From: DATJLY01 sp035604615
Lineage (GTDB): Bacteria; Pseudomonadota; Alphaproteobacteria; ATCC43930; CGMCC-115725
Length of the DNA stretch: 64,000 bases
Direction of reading: 5' to 3'
Assembly (NCBI GenBank): GCA_035604615.1
Contig: DATNID010000001.1
Span: forward strand, 27,730 to 91,729
Shown: positions 17,053 to 25,276 of the stretch, one piece after another
Layout: each line of letters opens with the position of its first letter
How positions within the stretch are numbered: position 1 is the stretch's first letter
Notes under the pieces: generated by a model
Databases searched by the model: none
What the model was told of the DNA's origin: nothing
Seen by the model: the letters and a program-made list of their open reading frames with translations, nothing else
Made by a program: the position numbers and the translations under genes

Positions 17053-17991
17053 TCAGCTCTTCGGACGGTGGCGAATGACCGCCTCCGGATTGGTCGAATC
17101 GGCGCCCATATAAACGCCGCGCTCCCAGCTCCGCTTCAGCGGATCGCGCACGTTGAGCGTCATCTTGCCGATGTGCTGCAGCTCGAACTCGACCGTCTCG
17201 CCGTCCTGCAGCGCGCCCAGCCCCTCGTGATTGGTGCCGCAGGCGATGAGGTCGCCCGAATCCATGGTCATCACCGTGGTCGCGAACTGGATCAACTCGG
17301 GCACGCGGTGCTCCATGTCGTCGGTGTTGTAGTCGTGGCGGAGCTGGCCGTTGTTCCAGAACTTGATGCGCAGATCGTTGGGATCGGGGATCTCGTCCGC
17401 CGTGGTGATGCACGGGCCCAACGGGCAGAACGTGTCGAACGACTTGCCGAGCCAGCTTCCGGTCTTCCATGTCCGGCGCCCGTCGCCGCGCGCCGAGACG
17501 TCGATCATGCCGGTATAGCCGAAGACGGCGCTGCGCCAATTCTCCGCCTTCACCTGCTTGGCCGGCCCCTTGATGACGATGGCGAGCTCGGCCTCGTGCA
17601 TGAACTGCCACGGCTCGGTGAATTCCGGCAGGACGATGGTGTCGCCCGGGCCGATCACGGCGTGGGCGCAGGAATTCTTGAGGAACATGTTCAGGGGCCG
17701 CGCCTCGCGCTGCGCGTGCTCCCAGTAATTGGCGATGCAGGCGAGGATCTTGCCCGGCCGCGGCAAGGGCGGGCAGAGGCGCACCTGCGCAGCCGGCACC
17801 GCCTTGCCCTCGCGCGCGAGCTGCTCGAGCCTGGGCTTGAGCGCGGCGAATTCGTCGATGATCCCTTCCATCGTCTGCTGCGGCGTCACGCCCTTGCGCA
17901 CCGCTTCGGCGATGCCGACGACGCCGCGGTCGGTCAGGAGGCCGGGCAGCATGTCGCCGTTGGCGTTGGTCTTGAAGAGCACCAGTCTCAC
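17053..17991 (-). CDS. Fumarylacetoacetate hydrolase (FAH) family protein
   Basis: 312-residue FAH-fold enzyme. The metal site is suggested by HEAELAIVIKG and a downstream Asp in GMIDVSARG, and the C-terminal block DSGDLIACGTNHEGLGALQDGE is typical of family members such as ureidoglycolate lyase, 2-hydroxyhepta-2,4-diene-1,7-dioate isomerases and acylpyruvases. The exact substrate cannot be read from the sequence. It is 3 bp from the convergent MFS gene and divergent from the isocitrate-lyase-like gene across a 139-bp gap holding a dyad. Confidence 0.85.
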   Translation of the reverse strand: MRLVLFKTNANGDMLPGLLTDRGVVGIAEAVRKGVTPQQTMEGIIDEFAALKPRLEQLAREGKAVPAAQVRLCPPLPRPGKILACIANYWEHAQREARPLNMFLKNSCAHAVIGPGDTIVLPEFTEPWQFMHEAELAIVIKGPAKQVKAENWRSAVFGYTGMIDVSARGDGRRTWKTGSWLGKSFDTFCPLGPCITTADEIPDPNDLRIKFWNNGQLRHDYNTDDMEHRVPELIQFATTVMTMDSGDLIACGTNHEGLGALQDGETVEFELQHIGKMTLNVRDPLKRSWERGVYMGADSTNPEAVIRHRPKS

Positions 17992-18054
17992 GGCTCGCCT
18001 CCCATCGTGGCGCGATGTGCGCGCGCGGCTTCAACTTGCGCTGCCGGCTCCCGG

Positions 18055-18081
18055 GGGTCAAGCGCCTCGCGCCCTTGACCC
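18055..18081. promoter_or_regulatory. Inverted repeat in the divergent FAH / isocitrate-lyase-like gap
   Basis: GGGTCAAG at 18055 and CTTGACCC at 18074 form a perfect 8-bp inverted repeat separated by 11 bases. It lies between two divergent catabolic genes and could be an operator for a shared regulator or a small hairpin in an RNA leader. No regulator gene is adjacent. Confidence 0.4.
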
Positions 18082-18130
18082 GGAGGCACGCGCGGCGGAC
18101 GCTGGCGCTCCTTGGACGAGGGAGCGGCGC

Positions 18131-18973
18131 GTGGACACATCACAACAGGCCGCGACGGCCGAGGCGTTCCGCGCCCGGCATCGCCGCAAGCCGGTGCTGC
18201 TGCTGCCCAATGTGTGGGATGCGATGAGCGCACGTCTGTTCGAGGCGGCGGGATTCGAGGCGGTGGCGACGACCAGCGGCGGCGTCGCCTGGGCGCTGGG
18301 CTATCCCGACGGCGAAAAGACGCCGTGGCGCGAGGTGGTCGATGCCACCGCCCGCATCGTGCGCGCGGCCAAGGGACCGGTCAGCGCCGACATCGAGGCG
18401 GGCTATGGCGCGACGCCGGACGAGGTCGGCGCCCATGTCGCGGAGATCATCGGCGCCGGGGTCGTCGGCATCAATCTCGAGGACGGGCTGCACGCGACGC
18501 CGCCCATCCGCACCCTCGATGACGCCGCGAGCCGCATCGCCGCCGCACGCGCGGCGGCGCAGCGCGCGGGCGTGCCGATCGTCATCAACGCGCGCTGCGA
18601 TCTCTATTTCTGGCAGGTCGGCGATGAGGCGGGGCGCTTCGCCGCGGCGGTCGAGCGCTGCCGCGCCTATCTCGCCGCGGGCGCCGACTGCGTCTATCCG
18701 TTCGGCTTGCGCGACCCCAAGGTCATCGCCGATCTCGTCGCGGCGGTGGGTGCGCCCGTCAACATCACGGGCCGCGCCGGCATGCCCGACGCCGCCGCGC
18801 TAGAAGCCATCGGCGTCGCGCGCATCACCATCGCGACGGCGCCGGCGCTGGTCGCGATGTCGGCGGTCAGGGCATTGGCCCAGGAGCTGCGTGCGACGGG
18901 GCGCTTCGACGCGCTGCTGGCGTCGATGCGGCACCCTGATGCGCAAGCCCTCTTCGCCGCCCCGGAACCGTGA
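18131..18973 (+). CDS. Isocitrate lyase / phosphoenolpyruvate mutase superfamily protein
   Basis: 280-residue TIM-barrel protein of the PEP mutase/isocitrate lyase superfamily. Mg-binding and barrel motifs are present: VSADIEAGYG, GVVGINLEDG and VINARCDLYF. The start is a GTG preceded by GAGGGAGCG; no in-frame ATG fits. Length and motifs match the subgroup annotated as oxaloacetate decarboxylase-like or carboxyphosphonoenolpyruvate mutase-like, but without the residues that define true isocitrate lyase. Its 3' end lies 2 bp from a convergent small membrane protein gene. Confidence 0.85.
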   Translation: MDTSQQAATAEAFRARHRRKPVLLLPNVWDAMSARLFEAAGFEAVATTSGGVAWALGYPDGEKTPWREVVDATARIVRAAKGPVSADIEAGYGATPDEVGAHVAEIIGAGVVGINLEDGLHATPPIRTLDDAASRIAAARAAAQRAGVPIVINARCDLYFWQVGDEAGRFAAAVERCRAYLAAGADCVYPFGLRDPKVIADLVAAVGAPVNITGRAGMPDAAALEAIGVARITIATAPALVAMSAVRALAQELRATGRFDALLASMRHPDAQALFAAPEP

Positions 18974-18975
18974 GG

Positions 18976-19152
18976 TCAGCGCAGGCCGCGGGCGCGATCG
19001 GCGACGCTGTAGAGGCGCTGGCGGCGCCGCTTGGCGTTGGTCTGCGATTTGGTCAGCCAGGCGAAGTAGACGATGTTGGCGACGATGACGACGTAGAGGG
19101 CCGCGGTGATGGCCGTCTGGGTGTCGATATTGTTGAGATTGATCGCGGTCAT
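18976..19152 (-). CDS. Small single-pass membrane protein (58 residues)
   Basis: The minus strand from ATG at 19152 reads 58 codons: a polar start (MTAINLNNIDTQ), one hydrophobic helix of about 20 residues (AALYVVIVANIVYFAWL), then a basic tail rich in Lys/Arg (NAKRRRQRLYSVADRARGL). The start is preceded by GAGAGGGG at suitable spacing. I do not recognise a family. The arrangement predicts an inner-membrane protein with a cytoplasmic basic tail. Two CRP-like dyads lie 70-140 bp upstream, so it may be carbon- or redox-regulated. Confidence 0.6.
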   Translation of the reverse strand: MTAINLNNIDTQTAITAALYVVIVANIVYFAWLTKSQTNAKRRRQRLYSVADRARGLR

Positions 19153-19173
19153 TGTCTTTACCCCTCTCTTTGG

Positions 19174-19189
19174 GGAGGCGTTCGCCTCC
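19174..19189 (-). promoter_or_regulatory. Short palindrome in the 5' leader of the small membrane protein gene
   Basis: GGAGGCG and CGCCTCC face each other across two bases, a 7-bp stem about 22 bases upstream of the start codon at 19152. In the minus-strand transcript it would form a compact hairpin next to the ribosome binding site. Confidence 0.35.
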
Positions 19190-19222
19190 TGCCACTTTTA
19201 GGGATGCCGCGGCCAGCCGGAT

Positions 19223-19238
19223 TGTGACGCGCGTCACA
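19223..19238. promoter_or_regulatory. CRP/FNR-type dyad, site 1
   Basis: The 16 bases TGTGACGCGCGTCACA are a perfect palindrome and match the CRP consensus TGTGA-N6-TCACA in all ten fixed positions. It lies in the 195-bp gap between the small membrane protein gene (minus) and the DHA2 transporter gene (plus). Confidence 0.6.
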
Positions 19239-19274
19239 CCCCGTAATAAATCGTTAGGGAAGATGGCGGATTTG

Positions 19275-19290
19275 CGTGAGACGGCTCACA
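19275..19290. promoter_or_regulatory. CRP/FNR-type dyad, site 2
   Basis: CGTGAGACGGCTCACA is a near match to TGTGA-N6-TCACA, with one mismatch in the first half-site. Its centre is 52 bp from that of site 1, close to five helical turns, so two dimers could bind the same DNA face. Confidence 0.5.
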
Positions 19291-19347
19291 GGCGGCCTCG
19301 CGCGATTAGCGCTAGGACAGGCGTAGCGCGGGCGCTAGGAAGATCGC

Positions 19348-20892
19348 TTGAAACCGTGCCGCAGCGAGCCCCGCTTGTCCGACCGCGCCAGCCCAGAAGC
19401 CCCGACCGCCGCCCTGCGGGACCGCCCCGCCGCGGCCGGCACGTCGGCCCGGCCGCTGGTGCTGGCGGCGACCATCGCCGTCATCTCGGTCTCGGCCATC
19501 GAGGGCACCATCGTCGCCACCGTGATGCCGCAGATCGTCGGCCAGCTCGGCGGCTTCGACCTGTTCAGCTGGGTGTTCACCGCCTACCTGCTGACGCAAG
19601 CCGTCACCATCCCGCTCTATGGCCGTCTGGCCGATATCTACGGCCGCAAGCTCATGCTGCTCATTTCGATCGGCCTGTTCCTGGTCGGATCGGTGATGTG
19701 CGGGTTCGCCTGGAGCATGGTATCCCTGGTGGGCTTCCGCGTGGTGCAGGGGATCGGCGCGGGCGGGCTCGTGCCGATTGCGCAGACCGTGATCGGCGAT
19801 CTCTATTCGCCGGTCGAGCGCGCCAAGCTGCAGGGCTATCTCTCGAGCGTCTGGGCGATGGGCTCGATCGTCGGGCCGCTGCTGGGCGCCTTCCTGGTCG
19901 CGCATACGATCTGGCCGATGGTGTTCTGGGTCAACGTGCCGATCGCCGCGGTGGCGGCGCTCATGCTCGTTCTGTGGCTGCACGAGGACCTGAAGCCGCG
20001 CCAGCACCGCATCGACTATCTCGGCGCGGCGCTCTTGGTGCTGGGCAGCACGGGGCTGATGTTCGCTTCGGTGCAGGCGATCCATCTGAGCCGCGCGATG
20101 TTCGCCGCCGCGGTCGCGGCGTCGCTCGTGGTGCTGGCGCTGTTCTTCCTGCATGAGCGCCGCGCGGCCGAGCCGATGCTGCCGATGGCCCTGTTCAGGA
20201 ACCGCTCCATCGCCGCCGGAACGCTCGGCTGCTTCGCGCTGGGCGCGATCATCATGGGCTCGACCGCCTTTCTGTCGCTTTACGTGCAAGGCGTGATGGG
20301 GCGCAGCGCCGTCATCGCCGGCATCGTGCTGATGACGCCGTCGGTGACGTGGCCGATCGGCAGCGCGTCGGGCGGCTGGCTGATGCTGCGAACCTCCTAT
20401 CGCGTGACCGCCGTGATGGGCGCGGCGCCGCTCGTCGCCGGCAGCGTGCTCATCATCGCCCTCGATCCGACGCGGGGGCCGCTCCTCGCGGGGATCGGTG
20501 CCGCCTTGATCGGCATCGGCATGGGCCTCACCAGCAACACCTTCACGGTGGCGATCCAGAGCAGCGTCGGCTGGGCCCAGCGCGGCGTCGCCACCTCGAT
20601 GATTTCGTTCATGCGCCAGGTCGGACAGGCGCTCGGCGCGGCCGTGTTCGGCGGCACCATCAACGCGCACCTGGCGCGCGAGGGCGCGGGGGCCGACATC
20701 GTCGACCGCATCATGGACCCCGGCCTGCGCCGCACCCTCGCGCCCGAGGCGGTGGCGCCGCTGACCCGGGCGATCGCGGCGGGGCTGCACGACGTCTACA
20801 TCATCATCGGGCTCCTTGCGCTCGGCGTGCTGGCGACCGCGTTCGTGCTGCCGCGCGGCTTGAACCCGCTGCGCGAGGCGCGGCGATCGTAA
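19348..20892 (+). CDS. MFS multidrug exporter, DHA2 (EmrB/QacA) family
   Basis: 514-residue protein with about 14 predicted membrane helices, the DHA2 pattern. Signatures: helix 1 TIEGTIVATVMPQI-like segment (here SAIEGTIVATVMPQIVGQLG), the antiporter motif A GRLADIYGRKLM after helix 2, and GIGAGGLVPIAQTVIGDL in helix 4. The start appears to be TTG at 19348, preceded by AGGAAGA; the first 30 residues are polar. It is divergent from the small membrane protein gene and may share the CRP-like sites. Substrate unknown; efflux of toxic or signalling compounds is typical. Confidence 0.88.
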   Translation: MKPCRSEPRLSDRASPEAPTAALRDRPAAAGTSARPLVLAATIAVISVSAIEGTIVATVMPQIVGQLGGFDLFSWVFTAYLLTQAVTIPLYGRLADIYGRKLMLLISIGLFLVGSVMCGFAWSMVSLVGFRVVQGIGAGGLVPIAQTVIGDLYSPVERAKLQGYLSSVWAMGSIVGPLLGAFLVAHTIWPMVFWVNVPIAAVAALMLVLWLHEDLKPRQHRIDYLGAALLVLGSTGLMFASVQAIHLSRAMFAAAVAASLVVLALFFLHERRAAEPMLPMALFRNRSIAAGTLGCFALGAIIMGSTAFLSLYVQGVMGRSAVIAGIVLMTPSVTWPIGSASGGWLMLRTSYRVTAVMGAAPLVAGSVLIIALDPTRGPLLAGIGAALIGIGMGLTSNTFTVAIQSSVGWAQRGVATSMISFMRQVGQALGAAVFGGTINAHLAREGAGADIVDRIMDPGLRRTLAPEAVAPLTRAIAAGLHDVYIIIGLLALGVLATAFVLPRGLNPLREARRS

Positions 20893-20947
20893 GCGTTGGC
20901 GGCCCGCTGCGCCGCCGCTAACATCGCCCTCAAAGAGGGAGGCTTCG

Positions 20948-21925
20948 ATGAAGGCTGCGGTGCTCGGCGAGAACGGGCTCGAGATCCGCGACGTTCCCGC
21001 GCCCAAGCCCAAGCCGGACGAGATCCTGGTCCGGGTGCGCGCCTGCGGCCTCAACCGCGCCGAGGTGCTGATGGCGAGCGGCTATCGCCACGGCAGCCAG
21101 GGCGGGCCCGGCACCATCGTCGGCCTCGAATGGTCGGGCGAGGTGGTCGAGGCGGGCGCCCAGGTCAAGGACCTCAAGCCCGGCCAGCGCGTCATGTGCA
21201 GCGGCGGCGGCGGCTATGCCGAATACGCCGTCGCCGATGCCGGCCGCTGCTCCACCATTCCCGCCAACAACATGACGTTCGAGCAGGCGGCGACCTTGCC
21301 GATCGGGCTCCAGACCATGCACGACGCGATCATGACGCAGGGCCGCATGAAGCAAGGCGACAGCGTCCTCATCCAGGCGGCAAGCGCGGGCGTCGGCATC
21401 ATCGGGCTGCAGATCGCCAAGCTGATGGGCGCGAAGCTGGTGATGGGGACCTCGACCAAGCCCGAAAAGCGCGCGCGTCTCAAGGACTATGGCTGCGACC
21501 TCGCCTTCGATTCGCGCGATCCCAAATGGCCCGACCAAGTGATCGAGGCGACCGGCGGCAAGGGCGTCGATCTCATCATCGATCTCGTGTCGGCGGGCGT
21601 CGCCAATGACAATATGAAGGCGACGCGCGTCCTGGGCCGCATCGTCAATATCGGTCGGCTCGGCGGCTTCAAGGGCGAGTTCGATTTCGATCTCCACGCC
21701 TTGAAGCGCATCGACTATGTCGGCGCGACCTTCCGCACCCGCTCCACGGCCGAAGTGCACGAGATCGTCCGACGCATGCGCGCCGATCTGTGGCCCTTGG
21801 TCGAGGCCGGCAAGTTCAACGTGCCGATCGACCGCACCTTCCCGCTCGCCGAGGCCGCGGCGGCGCAGGCGCACATGCGCTCCAACGCGCATTTCGGCAA
21901 GATCGTGCTGACCGTCGGTTCCTGA
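20948..21925 (+). CDS. NADPH:quinone oxidoreductase-like MDR-family dehydrogenase
   Basis: 325-residue medium-chain reductase without structural or catalytic zinc ligands in the usual places, so of quinone-oxidoreductase type. The nucleotide-binding loop is SAGVGIIGLQIAKLMG near residue 150, and the N-terminal GroES-like domain has RACGLNRAEVLMASG. It starts the run MDR reductase, deacetylase-family protein, carboxymuconolactone-decarboxylase-family protein, with gaps of 11 and 20 bp, which suggests one catabolic operon. Confidence 0.85.
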   Translation: MKAAVLGENGLEIRDVPAPKPKPDEILVRVRACGLNRAEVLMASGYRHGSQGGPGTIVGLEWSGEVVEAGAQVKDLKPGQRVMCSGGGGYAEYAVADAGRCSTIPANNMTFEQAATLPIGLQTMHDAIMTQGRMKQGDSVLIQAASAGVGIIGLQIAKLMGAKLVMGTSTKPEKRARLKDYGCDLAFDSRDPKWPDQVIEATGGKGVDLIIDLVSAGVANDNMKATRVLGRIVNIGRLGGFKGEFDFDLHALKRIDYVGATFRTRSTAEVHEIVRRMRADLWPLVEAGKFNVPIDRTFPLAEAAAAQAHMRSNAHFGKIVLTVGS

Positions 21926-21936
21926 GGGAGGTTGCC

Positions 21937-22836
21937 ATGGCCGGAACGCCATCGCCCGTGCCGCGCGAGCACGGCCGCTTCGACTATTCCGCGATCGTCG
22001 ACCGCAAGCCGCTGCGCTGGCCCAACGGCGCGCGCGTCGCCGTCTGGGTCATCCCGAACATCGAGTTCTTCCTGTTCGACCGGCCGGGCGTGCGCGTCAG
22101 CGGCAGCGGCGCCATGCTCAATCCCGACGTGATGAATTTCTCGTGGCGCGACTATGGCGCACGCGTCGGCATCTGGCGCATGATGGAGATCATGGAGCGT
22201 TACGGCGTCAAGGGCACGGTCGCGCTCAATTCCGACGTGTGCGCCAAATACCCCCGCATCATCGAGGCCGGCAACACGCTGGGCTGGGAATGGATGGGGC
22301 ACGGCACCACCAACTCGATCCTGCTCAACGCCCAGTCCGAGGACGAGGAGCGCGCGCTGGTGCGCGAATCGGTCGAGACCATCGCCAAGGGCACCGGCAA
22401 GCGCCCGCGCGGCTGGCTCAGTCCGGGTCTCAGCGAGACCGTGAACACGCTCGACCTCCTGGCCGAGGCCGGCATCGAATATGTCGGCAACTGGGTCAAC
22501 GACGAGCAGCCTTATCCGATGCGGGTCAAGAGCGGGTCGATGATCTCGATCCCCTATTCGATCGAGCTCAACGACATCCCCAACTTCCTCGAGCTGAAGC
22601 GCACCGGCGAGGAGTTCGGCCGCCAGATCTGCGACCAGTTCGACGTGCTCTACGAGGACGGCGCGGCGAGCGGCCGCGTCATGGCCATCTGCCTCCATCC
22701 CTTCCTCATCGGCCATCCGCACCGCGCGCGCTATTTCGCCAAGGCGCTCGAGCACATCACGGCGCGGCGCGAAGCCTGGGTCACCACCGGGTCGGAGATC
22801 GTCGACTGGTACAAGCGCAATTATCTCAACAAGTGA
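21937..22836 (+). CDS. Polysaccharide deacetylase-family (PuuE-like) hydrolase
   Basis: 299-residue NodB-homology fold protein. The pattern WRDYGARVGIWRMMEIMERYGVKGT then ALNSDVC and WEWMGHGTTNS follows the PuuE-like group, in which the first metal Asp and the His pair of true polysaccharide deacetylases are changed. Members act as allantoinases or on other small amides rather than on cell-wall glycan. No signal peptide is seen, supporting a cytosolic catabolic role. A strong GGGAGG precedes the ATG at 21937. Confidence 0.8.
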   Translation: MAGTPSPVPREHGRFDYSAIVDRKPLRWPNGARVAVWVIPNIEFFLFDRPGVRVSGSGAMLNPDVMNFSWRDYGARVGIWRMMEIMERYGVKGTVALNSDVCAKYPRIIEAGNTLGWEWMGHGTTNSILLNAQSEDEERALVRESVETIAKGTGKRPRGWLSPGLSETVNTLDLLAEAGIEYVGNWVNDEQPYPMRVKSGSMISIPYSIELNDIPNFLELKRTGEEFGRQICDQFDVLYEDGAASGRVMAICLHPFLIGHPHRARYFAKALEHITARREAWVTTGSEIVDWYKRNYLNK

Positions 22837-22856
22837 GCGACCCTAGGAGAAAGCAC

Positions 22857-23378
22857 ATGGCCCGCGTGCCCTATATCGACGTTGGCAAGGACGCCCTCAA
22901 CATCCGCCGCGCCCTCGCCAACAGCCCCACGGCGGGGCCGAAGAACACCGCGCTGGCCATGCATATCCGCAACGAGAGCAAGCTCGACCCGCGCCTGCGC
23001 GAGATGGCGATCCTCCAGGTCGGCTACACCGCGCGCTGCGCCTACGAGTATGTGCATCACATCGAGCTCGGCCGCGAGTTCGGCGTCTCCGACGACGACA
23101 TCCGCGCCATCGCCGAGGACAGCGCCGGCCGTCCGACCAAGCTCGATCCCCTGGCCAAGGCGGTGCTGCGGGCGGCGCGCGAGATGACGGTCGATTGCGG
23201 CATCGCCGACGACACGTTCGCGGTGCTGAAGCAGCATCTCGACAACGAGCGCATCGTCGATCTCGTGCTCGCGGTAGCGTTCTACAACTCGACCGTCCGC
23301 ATCCTCGAGAGCCTCAAGGTGGATGTCGAGCCGGGCTACCAGCGCTATCTGCAGGAGTTCCCCCTGCCGCCGCGGTGA
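22857..23378 (+). CDS. Carboxymuconolactone decarboxylase (AhpD-like) family protein
   Basis: 173-residue all-helical protein. The CMD/AhpD block is RLREMAILQVGYTARCAYEYVHH, with one Cys and the His of the family; the CxxC of AhpD peroxidases is not complete. It probably acts with the preceding reductase and PuuE-like hydrolase. The start ATG at 22857 follows CTAGGAGAAAG. Its 3' end overlaps the convergent O-antigen-ligase-like gene by 65 bp. Confidence 0.8.
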   Translation: MARVPYIDVGKDALNIRRALANSPTAGPKNTALAMHIRNESKLDPRLREMAILQVGYTARCAYEYVHHIELGREFGVSDDDIRAIAEDSAGRPTKLDPLAKAVLRAAREMTVDCGIADDTFAVLKQHLDNERIVDLVLAVAFYNSTVRILESLKVDVEPGYQRYLQEFPLPPR

Positions 23379-24585
23379 CGAGGAGCGCGGCGGTCAAGGC
23401 GAGGGACGCCAGCCACCACGCCTGCCACGCCCCGTAGGCGAGGAGCGCGATCACCAGCGCCGATGTGGCCCAGGCGAGCGCGCCGGCGCGCGTCAGGCGC
23501 GAAAGACCGGGTGCCGCGCCGGCGCACCACACGCCCCAGGCGACGATCGCCAATCCCAGAACCGTGCCGGGAATGCCGAGCTCGACCTGCCATTGCAGCG
23601 CCGCGTCGTGGGGATGGAGCGGCAGCGCCTCGGCGGTCGAAGGCAGACCCGCCTCGGGATATAGGTCGGCGAAGCTGGTCTTGCCGCCGGGCAGCGCGCG
23701 CGACGCGTCCATGCCCCAGCCGAGCAGCGGCCGCTCGGCGATGCGGTCGGCGGTGAAGCGCCAGATCAGCAGGCGATGGATGCCCGACCATTTGATCCAC
23801 GGCGCGTCATGGCGCAGCGCCAGCACGGTGCGGTCGCCTGGCGCAGCAACGGGGAGTGCAATGGCGATCGCCGCCAGTCCCAGGGCGAGCGCGACCGCCA
23901 CCGTCCGCGGCGCGAACCAGGCGAGCGCGAAGGCGACCAAGCCGGCGACGATCGCGAGCGCGGCGCCGGCGCTGTCGAGCGCGAATACGGCGGCCAAGGC
24001 CGCGACCGCCAGCGCCGCGCGCGCGATGGCGGCGCGCCATGCTGCGCCCACCAGCGCCGGCCACAGCGCCAGCACCAGGGTGGTGGCGCCGCGGTCGAAG
24101 CGCTGCAGCGGCACGGTTTCCCGGTGCAACACGAGACGCGTCAATGCAGCGCCGGTGATGGCCTCCTCCAGCAGCAGCGCCGCCGCGATGCCGAAGCCGA
24201 TGGCGGCGGCGGCGGCGATGCGGCCGCGCTCGTCCGCGTCGACGGCGCGCGCCGCGGCAAGAAGAAGCAGCGTTCCGGCCGCGATCGCGCCGAGGCGCAA
24301 GCCTTCGAGGAAACTGTGCAGCGGCACGATCGACCACGCCGCCGAGAGCGTCGCCAATCCCGCGAGCAGCGCCAGCAGCAGCGCCAGCGGCGCCAGCGGT
24401 CGCAGCGCATCGCGCAAGGCCCGGCGGTCGAGCGCGACGATCGCAACCGCGGCAAGCGCGAAGAGCGGCGCCAGCGCCAGGGGATCGAACACCGCGAGCG
24501 GCGGCAGGAGCAGGGCGCAGGACGCCAGCACCCGCGCGCACCACGACAGGGAGCGGCGCCGCTCAGCGCTCCCGGCCAAGGTCAT
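23314..24585 (-). CDS. O-antigen ligase / Wzy-polymerase family membrane protein
   Basis: 423-residue very hydrophobic protein with about ten or more membrane helices. The diagnostic periplasmic loop is present near residues 270-345: IWRFTADRIAERPLLGWGMD and later LPLHPHDAALQWQVELGIPG, the H-x-H and E region of WaaL/Wzy enzymes, which transfer or polymerise lipid-linked glycans. It opens the glycan region of this window. The stop lies inside the convergent upstream gene (65 bp overlap) and the start overlaps the stop of the SRAP gene by 4 bp. Confidence 0.85.
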   Translation of the reverse strand: MTLAGSAERRRSLSWCARVLASCALLLPPLAVFDPLALAPLFALAAVAIVALDRRALRDALRPLAPLALLLALLAGLATLSAAWSIVPLHSFLEGLRLGAIAAGTLLLLAAARAVDADERGRIAAAAAIGFGIAAALLLEEAITGAALTRLVLHRETVPLQRFDRGATTLVLALWPALVGAAWRAAIARAALAVAALAAVFALDSAGAALAIVAGLVAFALAWFAPRTVAVALALGLAAIAIALPVAAPGDRTVLALRHDAPWIKWSGIHRLLIWRFTADRIAERPLLGWGMDASRALPGGKTSFADLYPEAGLPSTAEALPLHPHDAALQWQVELGIPGTVLGLAIVAWGVWCAGAAPGLSRLTRAGALAWATSALVIALLAYGAWQAWWLASLALTAALLVTAAAGGTPADSAGSPARHPP

Positions 24586-25259
24586 TCGGGCACGAGCAAC
24601 GCCGCATCGTCATTGCGCACGTTGTTGACGCGCTGGCCAATGCGGAAGGCGCGCATGCGGCCTGCCGGGAACGGCTTCAGCATCTTGTTGAGCTCCGGGC
24701 GCTTGGCGCTGTCCTCGCCCAGCCACTTGGCCCAATCGGCGCGGTCGAGGATCACGGGCATGCGGTCGTGAATGGGCGCCACCAGCTCGTTGGGCGGGCA
24801 GGTGAGGATGGTGCAGCTCTTCACGAACTCCTGCGTCGCCGGGTCGCGCCAGCGCGCCCACAGTCCGGCGAAGGCGAACACCGGCTCGCCCTCGGCCGGA
24901 ACGATGGCGAAGGGCTCCTTGCCCGACGTCGTCTTCTTCCATTCGTAGAACCCGTCCGCCGGGACGATGCAGCGGTGGCGCGCGAAGGCGTCGCGGAAGG
25001 CGGGCGTCTCCGCCACCGTCTCGGAGCGCGCGTTGACCAGCTTGTTGCCGATCGAGCGGTCCTTGGCCCACAGCGGAATGAGGCCCCAGCGCATCACCTC
25101 GAGGTGACGCCGCACGTCATCCGGGCTGAAGCGGACGGCGAGCACGCCCTCGGTTGGCGCGAGATTGTAGCGCGCCGGGTAGTTCGGCACCGGGTTCGAG
25201 GTGCCGAAGAGCTTCGCCGTTTCCGAGGCCGGCGTCCGATTGAGAAAGCGACCGCACAT
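24582..25259 (-). CDS. SOS-response-associated peptidase (SRAP/YedK/HMCES family)
   Basis: 225-residue SRAP protein. These form a protective thiazolidine cross-link with abasic sites in single-stranded DNA through the conserved Cys2. The chain starts MCGRF as required after Met removal; other conserved parts are YNLAPTEGVLAV, LVNARSETV, CIVPADGFYEWKK and the His in PIHDRMPVIL. The start ATG at 25259 lies 2 bp downstream of a GC-rich hairpin. Confidence 0.93.
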   Translation of the reverse strand: MCGRFLNRTPASETAKLFGTSNPVPNYPARYNLAPTEGVLAVRFSPDDVRRHLEVMRWGLIPLWAKDRSIGNKLVNARSETVAETPAFRDAFARHRCIVPADGFYEWKKTTSGKEPFAIVPAEGEPVFAFAGLWARWRDPATQEFVKSCTILTCPPNELVAPIHDRMPVILDRADWAKWLGEDSAKRPELNKMLKPFPAGRMRAFRIGQRVNNVRNDDAALLVPE

Positions 25260-25260
25260 G

Positions 25261-25276
25261 CCCCCATGCTAGGGGG
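25261..25276 (-). promoter_or_regulatory. Hairpin covering the ribosome binding site of the SRAP gene
   Basis: CCCCC and GGGGG separated by six bases (TAGCAT on the minus strand) lie immediately before the ATG at 25259. The GGGGG is the only Shine-Dalgarno-like element, so folding would hide it. Confidence 0.35.
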
